A program made the translations under genes and the position numbers. From Burkholderiaceae bacterium (lineage in GTDB: Bacteria; Pseudomonadota; Gammaproteobacteria; Burkholderiales; Burkholderiaceae_E), in contig JAGXFR010000038.1 in NCBI GenBank assembly GCA_024637155.1, positions 1-55,912 of the forward strand: a stretch of DNA of 55,912 nucleotides, given 5' to 3'. The notes below the pieces were generated by a model, which saw only the letters and a list, made by a program, of their open reading frames with translations, did no database searches and was not told the origin of the DNA. The first letter of the stretch is position 1, and every line of letters starts with the position of its first letter. Shown in pieces: positions 25,624-33,915 of the stretch.

Positions 25624-28392
25624 ATGGCCAAGAAACGCGAAAGCAAAGCTACGGTCGTCACGCCCGACGCCGTCTCGCTCAATGCCTACCACAGCGTCTG
25701 GCAGTTGCGAAACGACGGCTGGAACCATCTCAACGACCAGGCCGGGCGCCTGCGCCGTCTCGCGCCGGGCAGCAACCTGAAGAGCGAGGCGCTGATATCC
25801 CAGATCGCCGAGAGCCTGGCGCTCCTCGAGCCGATCGAGAGCTACTGGGCGTTCCCGGGGCGACAGTGCTTCCAGCGCTTGTGTGACATGTTCGAGAACG
25901 GCGAGTACGAGACGCTGAACGTGCTCGTGACGCGCATCACGCGCGCGCTCGCCACACATGCCTACCGCCACCGCGACGTGCAGCTGAACCACGAGGAGGG
26001 CGTCGATCCGCTCGCGGAGGATGAGGGGCTGAGCAAGTCGGACGCGGCCGTCGCCGACCTGCCGCCGAAACCCTACTTCGAGGTGCTGGTCGTCGATCAG
26101 ATCACCGCGCGCGAGGAGCAGGCGCTCAAGGACGGCCTGAAGCGCATGCGCCGACCCGAGGACCTTTTCGTCTACGAGGTGGTCGTGGTTCCGAGCTTCG
26201 AAGACGCGCTGATCGCAGTGATGTTCAACGTCAATCTGCAGGCCTGCGTGATCCGATACGGTTTCCCGATCAAGTCGCGCTACCAGATGGAGATGTTGCG
26301 CCGGCTGATGGGGGATACGGACGACGAGGCGCAGGAAAGCCTGACCGAGAGCGAGCGCGGTCCGCTGCTTGGCGCCAAGATCTCCGAGCTGCGCCCCGAG
26401 CTCGATCTGTACCTGGTGACCGATGTCTCGGTGGAGGAAGTGGCGGGCAAGATCGGCCAGAACTTCCGCCGGGTGTTCTACCAGGAAGAGGACTATACCG
26501 AGCTCAACCTGAGCATCCTGCGCGGCGTGTACAAGCGCTACGAGACGCCGTTCTTCACCGCACTGCGGGAGTACAGCAAGCAGCCCACGGGTGTCTTTCA
26601 CGCGCTGCCGATCTCGCGTGGCAAGTCGATCATCCGCTCGAACTGGATTCAGGACATGCGCCAGTTCTACGGAATGAACGTATTCCTTGCCGAGACCTCG
26701 GCGACCTCGGGCGGACTGGATTCGCTGCTCGAGCCGGTGGGTCCGATCAAGGTCGCTCAGGAGTATGCGGCCCGCGCATTCGGCGCACAGCACACCTTCT
26801 TCGCCACCAACGGCACATCGACCTGCAACAAGGTCGTGGTGCAGGCGATCGTCGAGCCGGGCGACATCGTGCTGGTGGATCGCAACTGCCACAAGTCGCA
26901 CCACTATGGCATGGTGCTCGGCGGCGCGCTGGTTTCATACCTCGACTCCTACCCGCTGGACGCCTATTCGATGTACGGCGCGGTGCCGCTCGTCGACATC
27001 AAACGCACACTGCTCGAACATCGCCGCGCCGGTCAGCTCGATCGCGTGAAGATGCTGCTGCTCACCAACTGCACTTTCGATGGCGTGATCTACGACGTCG
27101 AGCGCGTGATGGAAGAGTGCCTGGCGATCAAGCCCGATCTGATCTTCCTGTGGGACGAAGCGTGGTTTGCCTTCGCGGGCTTTCACCCGACCTACCGGCA
27201 CCGCACGGCGATGTACACTGCGCGGCGCCTGAAGGCGCGCTACCGTTCCGTCGAATACCGCACGCAATACGACGCGCATGCGGCGACGCTCGGCGACGAC
27301 GAGGCAGCGCTGCTCTCCACGCGCCTGATGCCCGATCCGGATCGCGTGCGCATTCGCGTCTACTCGACGCAGTCCACGCACAAGACGCTCACCTCGCTGC
27401 GCCAGGGATCGATGATCCACGTCTTCGACCAGGACTTCCGCAGCAAGGTGCAGGACGCGTTCCACGAGGCGTACATGACGCACACCTCGACGTCGCCCAA
27501 CTACCAGATCCTCGCCTCGCTCGACATCGGCCGGCGACAGGTCGAGCTCGAAGGCTACGAGCTGGTGCAGAAGCAGATCGATCTGGCGATGGTGCTGCGC
27601 GAGCGCGTCACCACGCATCCGCTGCTCAACAAGTACTTCCGCTTCCTGAGCATGGGGGAGATCATCCCCGGCGCCTACCGGCCGTCCGGAATCGAGATGT
27701 ACTTCCATCCCGAGAAGGGATTCGCGCGCATGGACGAGGCGTGGCGGAAGGACGAGTTCGCGCTCGACCCGACGCGGCTGAACCTCTACATCGGCCTCAC
27801 CGGCATCGATGGCGACACGTTCAAGCACGACTACCTGATGGACAAGTACGGCATCCAGATCAACAAGACCTCGCGCAACACGGTGCTCTTCATGACCAAC
27901 ATCGGGACGACGCGCAGCTCCGTCGCCTACCTGATCGAGGTGCTGGTGAAGATCGCCCACGAGCTCGACGCGCGCCTCGAGGACATGAGCCCGGCCGAGC
28001 GGCGCATCCACGACCGGAAGGTGATTTCGCTCACCGAAGAGCTGCCCCCGCTGCCGGATTTCAGCCACTTCCACCGGTGCTTCCGCCAAGGGGGCAGCGA
28101 ACACACGCGCGAGGGCGACCTGCGCACCGCGTTCTTCATGGCTTATCGCGAGGAGCTCTGCGAGTACGTCACGCTCCCCGAGGTGAAGAAGCTCATCGGC
28201 AAGGGGCGGGAAGTCGTTTCGGCGATGTTCGTCATTCCCTATCCGCCGGGCTTCCCGATCCTGGTGCCCGGTCAGGTTATCAACAAGCCGATTCTCGAAT
28301 TCATGGAAGCGCTCGACACGCGCGAGATCCACGGTTACCGACCGGAACTGGGTTTCCGGGTCTTCACCGATGCCGCGGTCGACGGCGAGTAG
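25624..28392 (+). CDS. Orn/Lys/Arg decarboxylase family protein, enlarged
   Basis: 922 residues, clearly longer than bacterial AdiA or LdcC (about 710-755). Residues 1-140 form an extra helical N-terminal region. A receiver/wing-like domain follows (about 150-320), then the fold type I PLP domain (about 330-690) with FATNGTSTCNK for phosphate binding, LIFLWDEAWFAFAGFHP with the cofactor Asp, and the Schiff-base lysine Lys587 in STQSTHKTLTSL. A C-terminal domain completes it (about 720-915, FPILVPGQVI). It would remove the alpha-carboxylate of a basic amino acid to give agmatine, cadaverine or putrescine, or of a modified form. The residues selecting the substrate cannot be assigned by eye. 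Confidence 0.9.
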   Translation: MAKKRESKATVVTPDAVSLNAYHSVWQLRNDGWNHLNDQAGRLRRLAPGSNLKSEALISQIAESLALLEPIESYWAFPGRQCFQRLCDMFENGEYETLNVLVTRITRALATHAYRHRDVQLNHEEGVDPLAEDEGLSKSDAAVADLPPKPYFEVLVVDQITAREEQALKDGLKRMRRPEDLFVYEVVVVPSFEDALIAVMFNVNLQACVIRYGFPIKSRYQMEMLRRLMGDTDDEAQESLTESERGPLLGAKISELRPELDLYLVTDVSVEEVAGKIGQNFRRVFYQEEDYTELNLSILRGVYKRYETPFFTALREYSKQPTGVFHALPISRGKSIIRSNWIQDMRQFYGMNVFLAETSATSGGLDSLLEPVGPIKVAQEYAARAFGAQHTFFATNGTSTCNKVVVQAIVEPGDIVLVDRNCHKSHHYGMVLGGALVSYLDSYPLDAYSMYGAVPLVDIKRTLLEHRRAGQLDRVKMLLLTNCTFDGVIYDVERVMEECLAIKPDLIFLWDEAWFAFAGFHPTYRHRTAMYTARRLKARYRSVEYRTQYDAHAATLGDDEAALLSTRLMPDPDRVRIRVYSTQSTHKTLTSLRQGSMIHVFDQDFRSKVQDAFHEAYMTHTSTSPNYQILASLDIGRRQVELEGYELVQKQIDLAMVLRERVTTHPLLNKYFRFLSMGEIIPGAYRPSGIEMYFHPEKGFARMDEAWRKDEFALDPTRLNLYIGLTGIDGDTFKHDYLMDKYGIQINKTSRNTVLFMTNIGTTRSSVAYLIEVLVKIAHELDARLEDMSPAERRIHDRKVISLTEELPPLPDFSHFHRCFRQGGSEHTREGDLRTAFFMAYREELCEYVTLPEVKKLIGKGREVVSAMFVIPYPPGFPILVPGQVINKPILEFMEALDTREIHGYRPELGFRVFTDAAVDGE

Positions 28393-28453
28393 CCCACTTC
28401 AGCGCGAGCGGCCCGGCCGCTCGCCCCACGGATGACAAGAAGGGAGGAGACCG

Positions 28454-29908
28454 ATGAAGACGCTTAAGACCATTTCCGACGTGCGGCGCTACTTTCACCG
28501 CAATGCGCGCAACATCTATTTCATCAGCGCGACCAACTTCAACCTGCTCGGCATCGACGAGTGGGTGCGCCACTTCAAGTACCTCTGCTACATCGACTGC
28601 TTCGACGGCAAGCACCCGAACGTCTTCACCCCGACCGAAGCGCCGCATGCCGAGTTCGAGAGCATCGAGGACATCAACAACTATCTGCTCGAGCACAAGG
28701 AGATCATTGACCGAATCGTCGCGCGCGGCGGAAAGCCGGTGGCAACCTTCCTGATGTTCGATGAGCGCACCGAGGAACTGTGCAAGGAACTCGGCGTGGA
28801 GATCTGGTTCCCGCCCGCGAGCCTGCGCACGCGCTGCGACAACAAGATGGAAACGGTGCGCATCGGCAACAAGGCCGGCGTGCCGAGCGTTCCCAACGCG
28901 TTGTGCGCGGTGAAGAGCTACGCGGATCTGCAGAAAATCACGAAGGAGCACAAGCTCAGCAACGACGTCGTAATCCAGACGGCGTTCGGCGACTCGGGCC
29001 ACACCACCTTCTTCATTGCGAACGAAGATGACTGGAAGAAATACGAGTCCCAGATCGTGCCCGATCCGGAAGTGAAGATCATGAAGCGCATCAACTGCCG
29101 CGGCGCCACGCTCGAGGCGTGCGCCACGCGCTGCGGCACGATCGTCGGTCCGCTGCTGACCGAGATCGTCGGCCACAAGGAGCTCACGCCATACAAGGGC
29201 GGCTGGTGCGGCAACGAGGTCTTTCCGGGCGCCTTCACGCAGGGGGTGCGCGACAAGGCGCGCGACTACGCGTTCAAGTTCGGCAACCAGCTGCGCGCGG
29301 AAGGCTACCGCGGGTACTTCGACCTGGACTTCCTGATCGACCAGGACGATGGCGAGGTGTATCTCGGCGAGCTCAATCCGCGGGTCACCGGCGCCAGCTC
29401 GATGACCAACCACGCCGCCTTCGCGCACGCCGACGCGCCGCTGTTCCTGTTCCATCTCCTCGAATTCTCGGGCCAGGATTTCGACATCGACGTGCAGGAT
29501 CTGAACGAGCGCTGGGCCGACCCGGACTTCATCGATTACTGGAGCCAGCTGGTGATCAAGCACGTTCCCGACACCGTCGATCGGGTGACCGAGGCGCCGC
29601 AGTCGGGCATCTGGCGGATGAACGACGATGGCTCGGTCGCCTACCACCGCTTCGACTACCATCGCCGCGCGGTGGAGACGGAGCAGGAGGCTTTCTTCCT
29701 GCGCATCACGCGTCCGGGTGACTACCGCTACGAAGGCGCCGACCTGGGCATCCTGATCATGCGGGGCCGCTCGATGGACGATGATTTCAAGCTCACCGAG
29801 CGCACGCGCAATTGGATCAACGGCATCGTCGGACAGTTCAAGGGCGAAGCACTGGCCCCGGCGCTGGCCGAGCAAGCGCCGCAACCGGGCGCGTTCAAGA
29901 TCCTGTGA
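28454..29908 (+). CDS. ATP-grasp ligase (biotin-carboxylase-like fold)
   Basis: 484 residues. ATP-grasp features: RCDNKMETVRIGNKAGVPSVP at the start of the ATP subdomain, VVIQTAFGDSGHTTFF as the glycine-rich lid, and the Mg site GYFDLDFLIDQD together with YLGELNPRVTGASS. The motif is that of carboxylate-amine ligases and biotin carboxylases, but no biotin, carboxyltransferase or carrier gene is near. It would join a carboxylate to an amine using ATP. It has a strong ribosome site (AAGGGAGGAG). The stop overlaps the GTG of the next gene (GTGA), coupling it to the Ntn hydrolase. Confidence 0.88.
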   Translation: MKTLKTISDVRRYFHRNARNIYFISATNFNLLGIDEWVRHFKYLCYIDCFDGKHPNVFTPTEAPHAEFESIEDINNYLLEHKEIIDRIVARGGKPVATFLMFDERTEELCKELGVEIWFPPASLRTRCDNKMETVRIGNKAGVPSVPNALCAVKSYADLQKITKEHKLSNDVVIQTAFGDSGHTTFFIANEDDWKKYESQIVPDPEVKIMKRINCRGATLEACATRCGTIVGPLLTEIVGHKELTPYKGGWCGNEVFPGAFTQGVRDKARDYAFKFGNQLRAEGYRGYFDLDFLIDQDDGEVYLGELNPRVTGASSMTNHAAFAHADAPLFLFHLLEFSGQDFDIDVQDLNERWADPDFIDYWSQLVIKHVPDTVDRVTEAPQSGIWRMNDDGSVAYHRFDYHRRAVETEQEAFFLRITRPGDYRYEGADLGILIMRGRSMDDDFKLTERTRNWINGIVGQFKGEALAPALAEQAPQPGAFKIL

Positions 29909-30930
29909 GAGTCTCCCACGCTCCGGCGAGTGCCGGGCACTCGGGGGTCGACCTCGCGTTCGAGGCGATCTCCGAGCCGCTGCCCGGCGCGAAGTGGGCC
30001 GCGCTGTTTGCGCGGCACTGGAGCGCCTACGAAAAGTGGTTCCTGAATCCTGCGCACCGGCCCTCGCCGTACTACCTGAGCTGCCTGCGCGCGCTGCGTA
30101 CGCACATGCCCGAGCTCGTGCCCACGTACCAGGCGCTGGTCGAACTCGCCGGCGGCGGTGACGCGGCGGCGCGCTTCCTCTCCATGTACAGCCCGCCGCC
30201 CTACCTCACCGCGTGCTCGCAGGCGGCGCTGGGCGGCCCGCATCCGCTGCTGGTGCGCAACTACGATTACGCGCCGCGCCTGTGCGAGGGCGCGCTGCTG
30301 CACACCGCGTGGCACGGGCGCCGCGTGCTGGCGATGAGCGACAGCCTGTGGGGCGTGCTCGACGGCGTCAACGACGCCGGACTTGCGGTTTCGCTGAGCT
30401 TCGGTGGGCGGCGTGTGGTCGGGGACGGCTTCGGCGTGCCGATCGTGTTGCGCTACGTGCTCGAATTCTGTGCCGACACGCGTGAGGCCTGCGCGGTGCT
30501 CACCCGCATTCCCGTGCACATGGCCTACAACGTCACCGTCGTTGATGCGAGCGGCGCGATCGCCACGGTCCAGGTGGCGCCCGATCGTGCGCCGCAGGTG
30601 CTGCCCGATGCCGTCGCGACCAATCATCAGGGCGAGATCGAGTGGCACGAGCATGCCAAGGCGACCTCGACGCTGGAGCGCGAGGCGTTCCTGCATCAAC
30701 GGCTGCATGCGCCGGATTTCGACCGCGAGGCGCTGATCGCGTCCTTCCTGCGCCAGCCCCTGTACTCGCACGCGCTCGACGAGGGTTACGGTACGCTCTA
30801 CACCGCAGTCTACGATCCGATTGCGCGCGGGGCCCGTTTCCTGTGGCCCGGCGTCAGCTGGACGCAGTCGATCGAGCATTTCGAGGAAGGAACGCTGCAG
30901 GTGCGCTACGCGCGCGTGCTGCGCGCCTGA
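29905..30930 (+). CDS. C45-type Ntn hydrolase / acyltransferase
   Basis: 341 residues from a GTG at 29905 overlapping the stop of the ligase. The central segment LTACSQAALGG then LLVRNYDYAP matches the start of the mature chain in the isopenicillin-N acyltransferase (peptidase C45) family, with Cys104 as predicted nucleophile after autocleavage at Ala103-Cys104. The following GVLDGVNDAGLAVSLSFGG is also typical of linear-amide Ntn hydrolases. It would hydrolyse or transfer an acyl group on an amide. In this context it is the natural counterpart of the ligase before it. Confidence 0.82.
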   Translation: MRVSHAPASAGHSGVDLAFEAISEPLPGAKWAALFARHWSAYEKWFLNPAHRPSPYYLSCLRALRTHMPELVPTYQALVELAGGGDAAARFLSMYSPPPYLTACSQAALGGPHPLLVRNYDYAPRLCEGALLHTAWHGRRVLAMSDSLWGVLDGVNDAGLAVSLSFGGRRVVGDGFGVPIVLRYVLEFCADTREACAVLTRIPVHMAYNVTVVDASGAIATVQVAPDRAPQVLPDAVATNHQGEIEWHEHAKATSTLEREAFLHQRLHAPDFDREALIASFLRQPLYSHALDEGYGTLYTAVYDPIARGARFLWPGVSWTQSIEHFEEGTLQVRYARVLRA

Positions 30931-30975
30931 TCCGTTCACAACATCCAAGCTTTCATGGCAAGGAGCCATCGCACC

Positions 30976-32262
30976 ATGACAACAAACACCGAACTCTGGG
31001 CCCGCCGCGTCGCGGCGGTCGCTCCGGGCGTGGGCATCATTCACCAGATCTTCGCGCAGCGCGCACTGAACGCCGAGGTATGGGACGTGGAGGGACGGCG
31101 CTACGTCGACTTCGCGGGTGGCATCGCGGTGGTCAACACCGGCCACTGCCACCCGCAGGTGATCGAGGCGGTCGCCGCGCAGATGCAGCAGTTCACCCAC
31201 ACCTGCTTCCAGGTGCTGCCCTACGAGCCCTACGTGGCGCTGGCCGAGAAGCTCAACGCGCTGGTGCCCGGCCCGACACCCAAGAAGACGCTGTTCCTCA
31301 CCACGGGCGCAGAAGCCCTCGAGAACACCGTGAAGATCGCGCGCGCCTACACGAAGCGCCCCGCGATCATCGCGTTCTCCAGCGGCTATCACGGTCGCAC
31401 CATGATGACGCTGGCGCTCACCGGCAAAGTCGATCCGTACAAGCTCGGTTTCGGCCCCTTCCCGGGGGACGTCTTCCATGTGCCGTTCCCGGCCGCGCTG
31501 CACGGTGTGACCGTCGACGACACGATGCATGCGATCGAGCGGCTGTTCAAGTCCGACGTCGAGGCGAAGCGCGTCGCGGCGATCGTCATCGAGCCGGTGC
31601 AGGGCGAAGGTGGATTCTATGTGGCGCCGCCCGAGTTGATGCAGCGCCTGCGCGCGTTGTGCGACGAGCACGGCATCCTGCTTGTCGCCGACGAGGTGCA
31701 GACGGGTTTCGGACGCACCGGGAAGATGTTCGCGCTCGAGCACTCCGGGGTCGAAGCCGACCTGATGGCGCTCGCCAAGAGCCTTGCGGGCGGATTCCCG
31801 CTCGCGGCGGTCGTCGGCAAGGCGGCGGTGATGGACGCGGTTCCGGCCGGGGGGCTGGGCGGCACCTACGCGGGGAGCCCGCTCGGCTGTGCCGCCGGGC
31901 TGGCGGTCCTCGACGTGATCGAGAAAGAGGGACTCCTCGCACGCGGGGTGGCAATCGGCAAGCGCATCCATGAACGCCTGAGTGCGCTCGCGAAGGCGAG
32001 CAAGGCGATTGGCGAAGTGCGCGGGCTGGGGCCAATGATCGCGATGGAGTTCTTCCGCGACAAGGGCGCCACACCGCGCGTGCCGGCGCCCGAACTCGCC
32101 AAGGCGCTCCTCGCCGAAGGCGCCAAGCGCGGCCTGATCCTGCTCTCCTGCGGCACCTACGGCAACGTCGTGCGCATCCTGGTGCCGCTGACGGTGTCGG
32201 ACGCGGTGTTGGACGAGGGGCTGACGATCCTGGAGCAGGCTTTCGAGCAGGTCACTGCGTAA
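30976..32262 (+). CDS. gabT: 4-aminobutyrate aminotransferase-like class III transaminase
   Basis: 428 residues. The ATG at 30976 follows AAGGAG; the in-frame ATG at 30955 lies before that site and is rejected. Class III fold: GGIAVVNTGHCHPQVIEAV, TTGAEALENTVKIARAYTKRP, LLVADEVQTGFGRTG with the cofactor Asp, and the PLP lysine Lys268 (LAKSLAGGFPLAAVVG). The sequence is closest to bacterial GabT; substrates include GABA, 5-aminovalerate and other omega-amines. No succinate-semialdehyde dehydrogenase gene is adjacent, so the aldehyde would be handled elsewhere. Last gene of the five-gene set. Confidence 0.88.
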   Translation: MTTNTELWARRVAAVAPGVGIIHQIFAQRALNAEVWDVEGRRYVDFAGGIAVVNTGHCHPQVIEAVAAQMQQFTHTCFQVLPYEPYVALAEKLNALVPGPTPKKTLFLTTGAEALENTVKIARAYTKRPAIIAFSSGYHGRTMMTLALTGKVDPYKLGFGPFPGDVFHVPFPAALHGVTVDDTMHAIERLFKSDVEAKRVAAIVIEPVQGEGGFYVAPPELMQRLRALCDEHGILLVADEVQTGFGRTGKMFALEHSGVEADLMALAKSLAGGFPLAAVVGKAAVMDAVPAGGLGGTYAGSPLGCAAGLAVLDVIEKEGLLARGVAIGKRIHERLSALAKASKAIGEVRGLGPMIAMEFFRDKGATPRVPAPELAKALLAEGAKRGLILLSCGTYGNVVRILVPLTVSDAVLDEGLTILEQAFEQVTA

Positions 32263-32268
32263 CGGCCG

Positions 32269-32286
32269 CGCCGCCCTCGGGCGGCG
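32269..32286 (+). terminator. GC-rich hairpin after gabT
   Basis: CGCCGCCC and GGGCGGCG are perfectly complementary 7 bases after the gabT stop, giving a compact stem. The sequence after it is C/T-rich (CTTTCCGTCTT) rather than a clean T-run. Confidence 0.5.
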
Positions 32287-32300
32287 TCGTGCGCGGCTTT

Positions 32301-32351
32301 CCGTCTTGGCGTGCTGTCTATGCGCACCGAGTCCCGTCTTGGCGTGCTGTC
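32301..32351 (+). repeat. 18-bp direct repeat
   Basis: CCGTCTTGGCGTGCTGTC occurs at 32301-32318 and again, identically, at 32334-32351. The start-to-start distance is 33 bp. Confidence 0.9.
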
Positions 32352-32352
32352 G

Positions 32353-32400
32353 TCAGGCGCCCTGAGTCGCGGCTCGATACCCGCTTGTCAGGACGCCTGA
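32353..32400. repeat. Paired TCAGG-N3-CCTGA palindromes
   Basis: TCAGGCGCCCTGA at 32353-32365 and TCAGGACGCCTGA at 32388-32400. Both are 5-bp-arm palindromes with a 3-bp centre, 35 bp apart centre to centre, which is not far from three and a half helical turns. Confidence 0.75.
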
Positions 32401-32539
32401 CCACATCACGCTTTGGGGCTTTCCGGCGCACGGTTCAGCAAGTCGGCAAGCACAGCCCTCGTGCGGACAACTGCCGCGCGACCCATCTGTCTCTCGCGCC
32501 CAGGTCTCACGCGGGCGTTGGCGTGGCGCACCGCGCTCC

Positions 32540-32577
32540 CGCGTGCCCGATCGGCCCGTTATCCGATCGGGCACGCG
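32540..32577. repeat. Long perfect inverted repeat (15-bp arms, 8-base loop)
   Basis: CGCGTGCCCGATCGG at 32540-32554 is exactly complementary to 32563-32577 around the loop CCCGTTAT. It would form a very stable hairpin on either strand. No T-run follows on either side, so it is not a classical intrinsic terminator, but it could stop or protect transcripts from both converging neighbours. Confidence 0.85.
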
Positions 32578-32822
32578 TCCGCCAGCGGTGCGCTGGGGAA
32601 TGCGGTGGCGCGCATGCTGTGGATGAGCGCGTTCATCCGTCGCGGCTGCGAGGGTGCGTCCATGTATGCGTCATAAACATGCGTACAGGCCCATGTCGTC
32701 GCCGGCGGGCGGCCTCGCGGCGCGTGGCGCCCGGGTCACGTGCCGCGACTGCGGACACCTGACCACACCGCGCCAGACGGCCGCTGACCCGACGGCCGCC
32801 GACCAAGAGCGGGAAGTACCCG

Positions 32823-33656
32823 CTACTTGGCGCCCGTGTACGCCTGCACCGTCTCCCATGCCACCTGCTGCAGGTGGCCGGCGACGTCCGCCTTTAGCGT
32901 CGCGGAATACTTCAGGCCCACCGGCGATTTATTGAACAGCGTCGCGTAGACGGTGGCGGCGGCGAGATAGGTGCCTTCGGGCGTCGGGTGGCGCTTGTCG
33001 GCAATCGTCAGCCTGACGTCCGGGCGCAGCGCGAGCGACCGGGCGAAAGCCAGGCCGGCCGGGATCACGATGGCGTTGTTGTCCTTGCCGGCCTGGGTAT
33101 ACGCGTCGGCGAGCTGCTGCGTCATCTCAGGTGCATCGGCGTAGGCCCACGACATGAAGAACGCAGGTGTCGCGCCGTGCCTGCGCACCGTGTCGGAATG
33201 CTTCTTCGCGTATTCGGTGAACACCGTCTTCAGGGTCGGATGGATCGGGCACTGGCTGCAATCCATCATCACCGCGACTTCGAAGAGCGCTCCTTCGTTC
33301 TTGTTGAAGACGACCTTGTTGTCGGCGACGAACGAGTACTTTCCGATGCCGTCCGGCCGGAAATAGGATTCGACGTCGTGCCAGTCGAGCCCGGAACCGC
33401 TGATCGTGACCGATGAGCCACGGTACTTGTGTTGCGGCAGGCCTTCCCGGACCATCGCGTTGATCTGGCCGTGCATGCTGTTGTTGTAGTAGAAGAAGCT
33501 GTTGCCGATATAGATCACGGAGGCGGGAGGCCCGGAGCGCATCTCCTTGGCCATGGGCGCGGCCGGTTGCATCGCCGTGCATCCGGTCAGCACAAGAAGG
33601 GCGGCACTGGCAAGAATCGCGGCAAGCTTTCCGATTGGTCGCAAGGTCATCTCCAT
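32823..33656 (-). CDS. SGNH-hydrolase-like lipoprotein
   Basis: 277 residues from the ATG at 33656. A lipoprotein signal ends in LTGC (Cys26). The mature protein opens with IYIGNSFFYYNNSMH, a GNSF variant of the SGNH block I with Ser53 as candidate nucleophile, and ends with ADKRHPTPEGTYLAAA, which supplies the Asp and His of block V. A CSQC pair is present in the middle. It probably hydrolyses an ester on a surface or periplasmic substrate; the block II and III residues are less clear. Flanked by the repeat-rich region and a divergent secreted protein. Confidence 0.78.
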   Translation of the reverse strand: MEMTLRPIGKLAAILASAALLVLTGCTAMQPAAPMAKEMRSGPPASVIYIGNSFFYYNNSMHGQINAMVREGLPQHKYRGSSVTISGSGLDWHDVESYFRPDGIGKYSFVADNKVVFNKNEGALFEVAVMMDCSQCPIHPTLKTVFTEYAKKHSDTVRRHGATPAFFMSWAYADAPEMTQQLADAYTQAGKDNNAIVIPAGLAFARSLALRPDVRLTIADKRHPTPEGTYLAAATVYATLFNKSPVGLKYSATLKADVAGHLQQVAWETVQAYTGAK

Positions 33657-33915
33657 CGTTCTGGTTATCGGGAAGGGCCTTATGACCCGAGCGGGGAAAT
33701 CTGCCCCTAAGTTCATGGTGGGTCAAGTCTGCGTTTCGTTCGGAGGGTCTATCGACCATCACGCGGGGGCGCTCCGTTCAGGCAGACCTTGGCCCTTTGC
33801 CGGCACTTCGTGCCGCCGCCATACGGCGCCAGATGAATTGATCGACAAACGCCGTGCCGTGGGTAAACTTGTTTCGCTGTGGCCCCGGTCCAACCCCCGA
33901 ACGGAGCGATCCATC

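Larger units (their letters stand above)
32263..32822. other. 560-bp repeat-rich intergenic region
   Basis: No convincing coding frame. It holds an 18-bp direct repeat, two TCAGG-N3-CCTGA palindromes, a 15-bp-arm inverted repeat, and two partial copies of a GGAC-x-CCTGACCACA sequence at about 32391 and 32753. Reading frames across it give low-complexity translations with no family match. It separates the gabT operon from a convergent lipoprotein gene and may be a decayed small element or a structured non-coding locus. Confidence 0.6.

Noticed and set aside
32301..32351. CRISPR-like array
   Set aside because: Only two copies of the 18-bp repeat with a 15-bp spacer, and no cas genes in the window.
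32289..32762. 157-codon and overlapping 87- and 93-codon frames in the repeat-rich gap
   Set aside because: Arg/Pro/Ser-rich translations with no motif, no ribosome site and no good start; composition fits non-coding DNA.
33838..33869. Promoter TTGATC / TAAACT before the secreted protein gene
   Set aside because: The spacing is 20 bp, too long for a standard sigma70 promoter.
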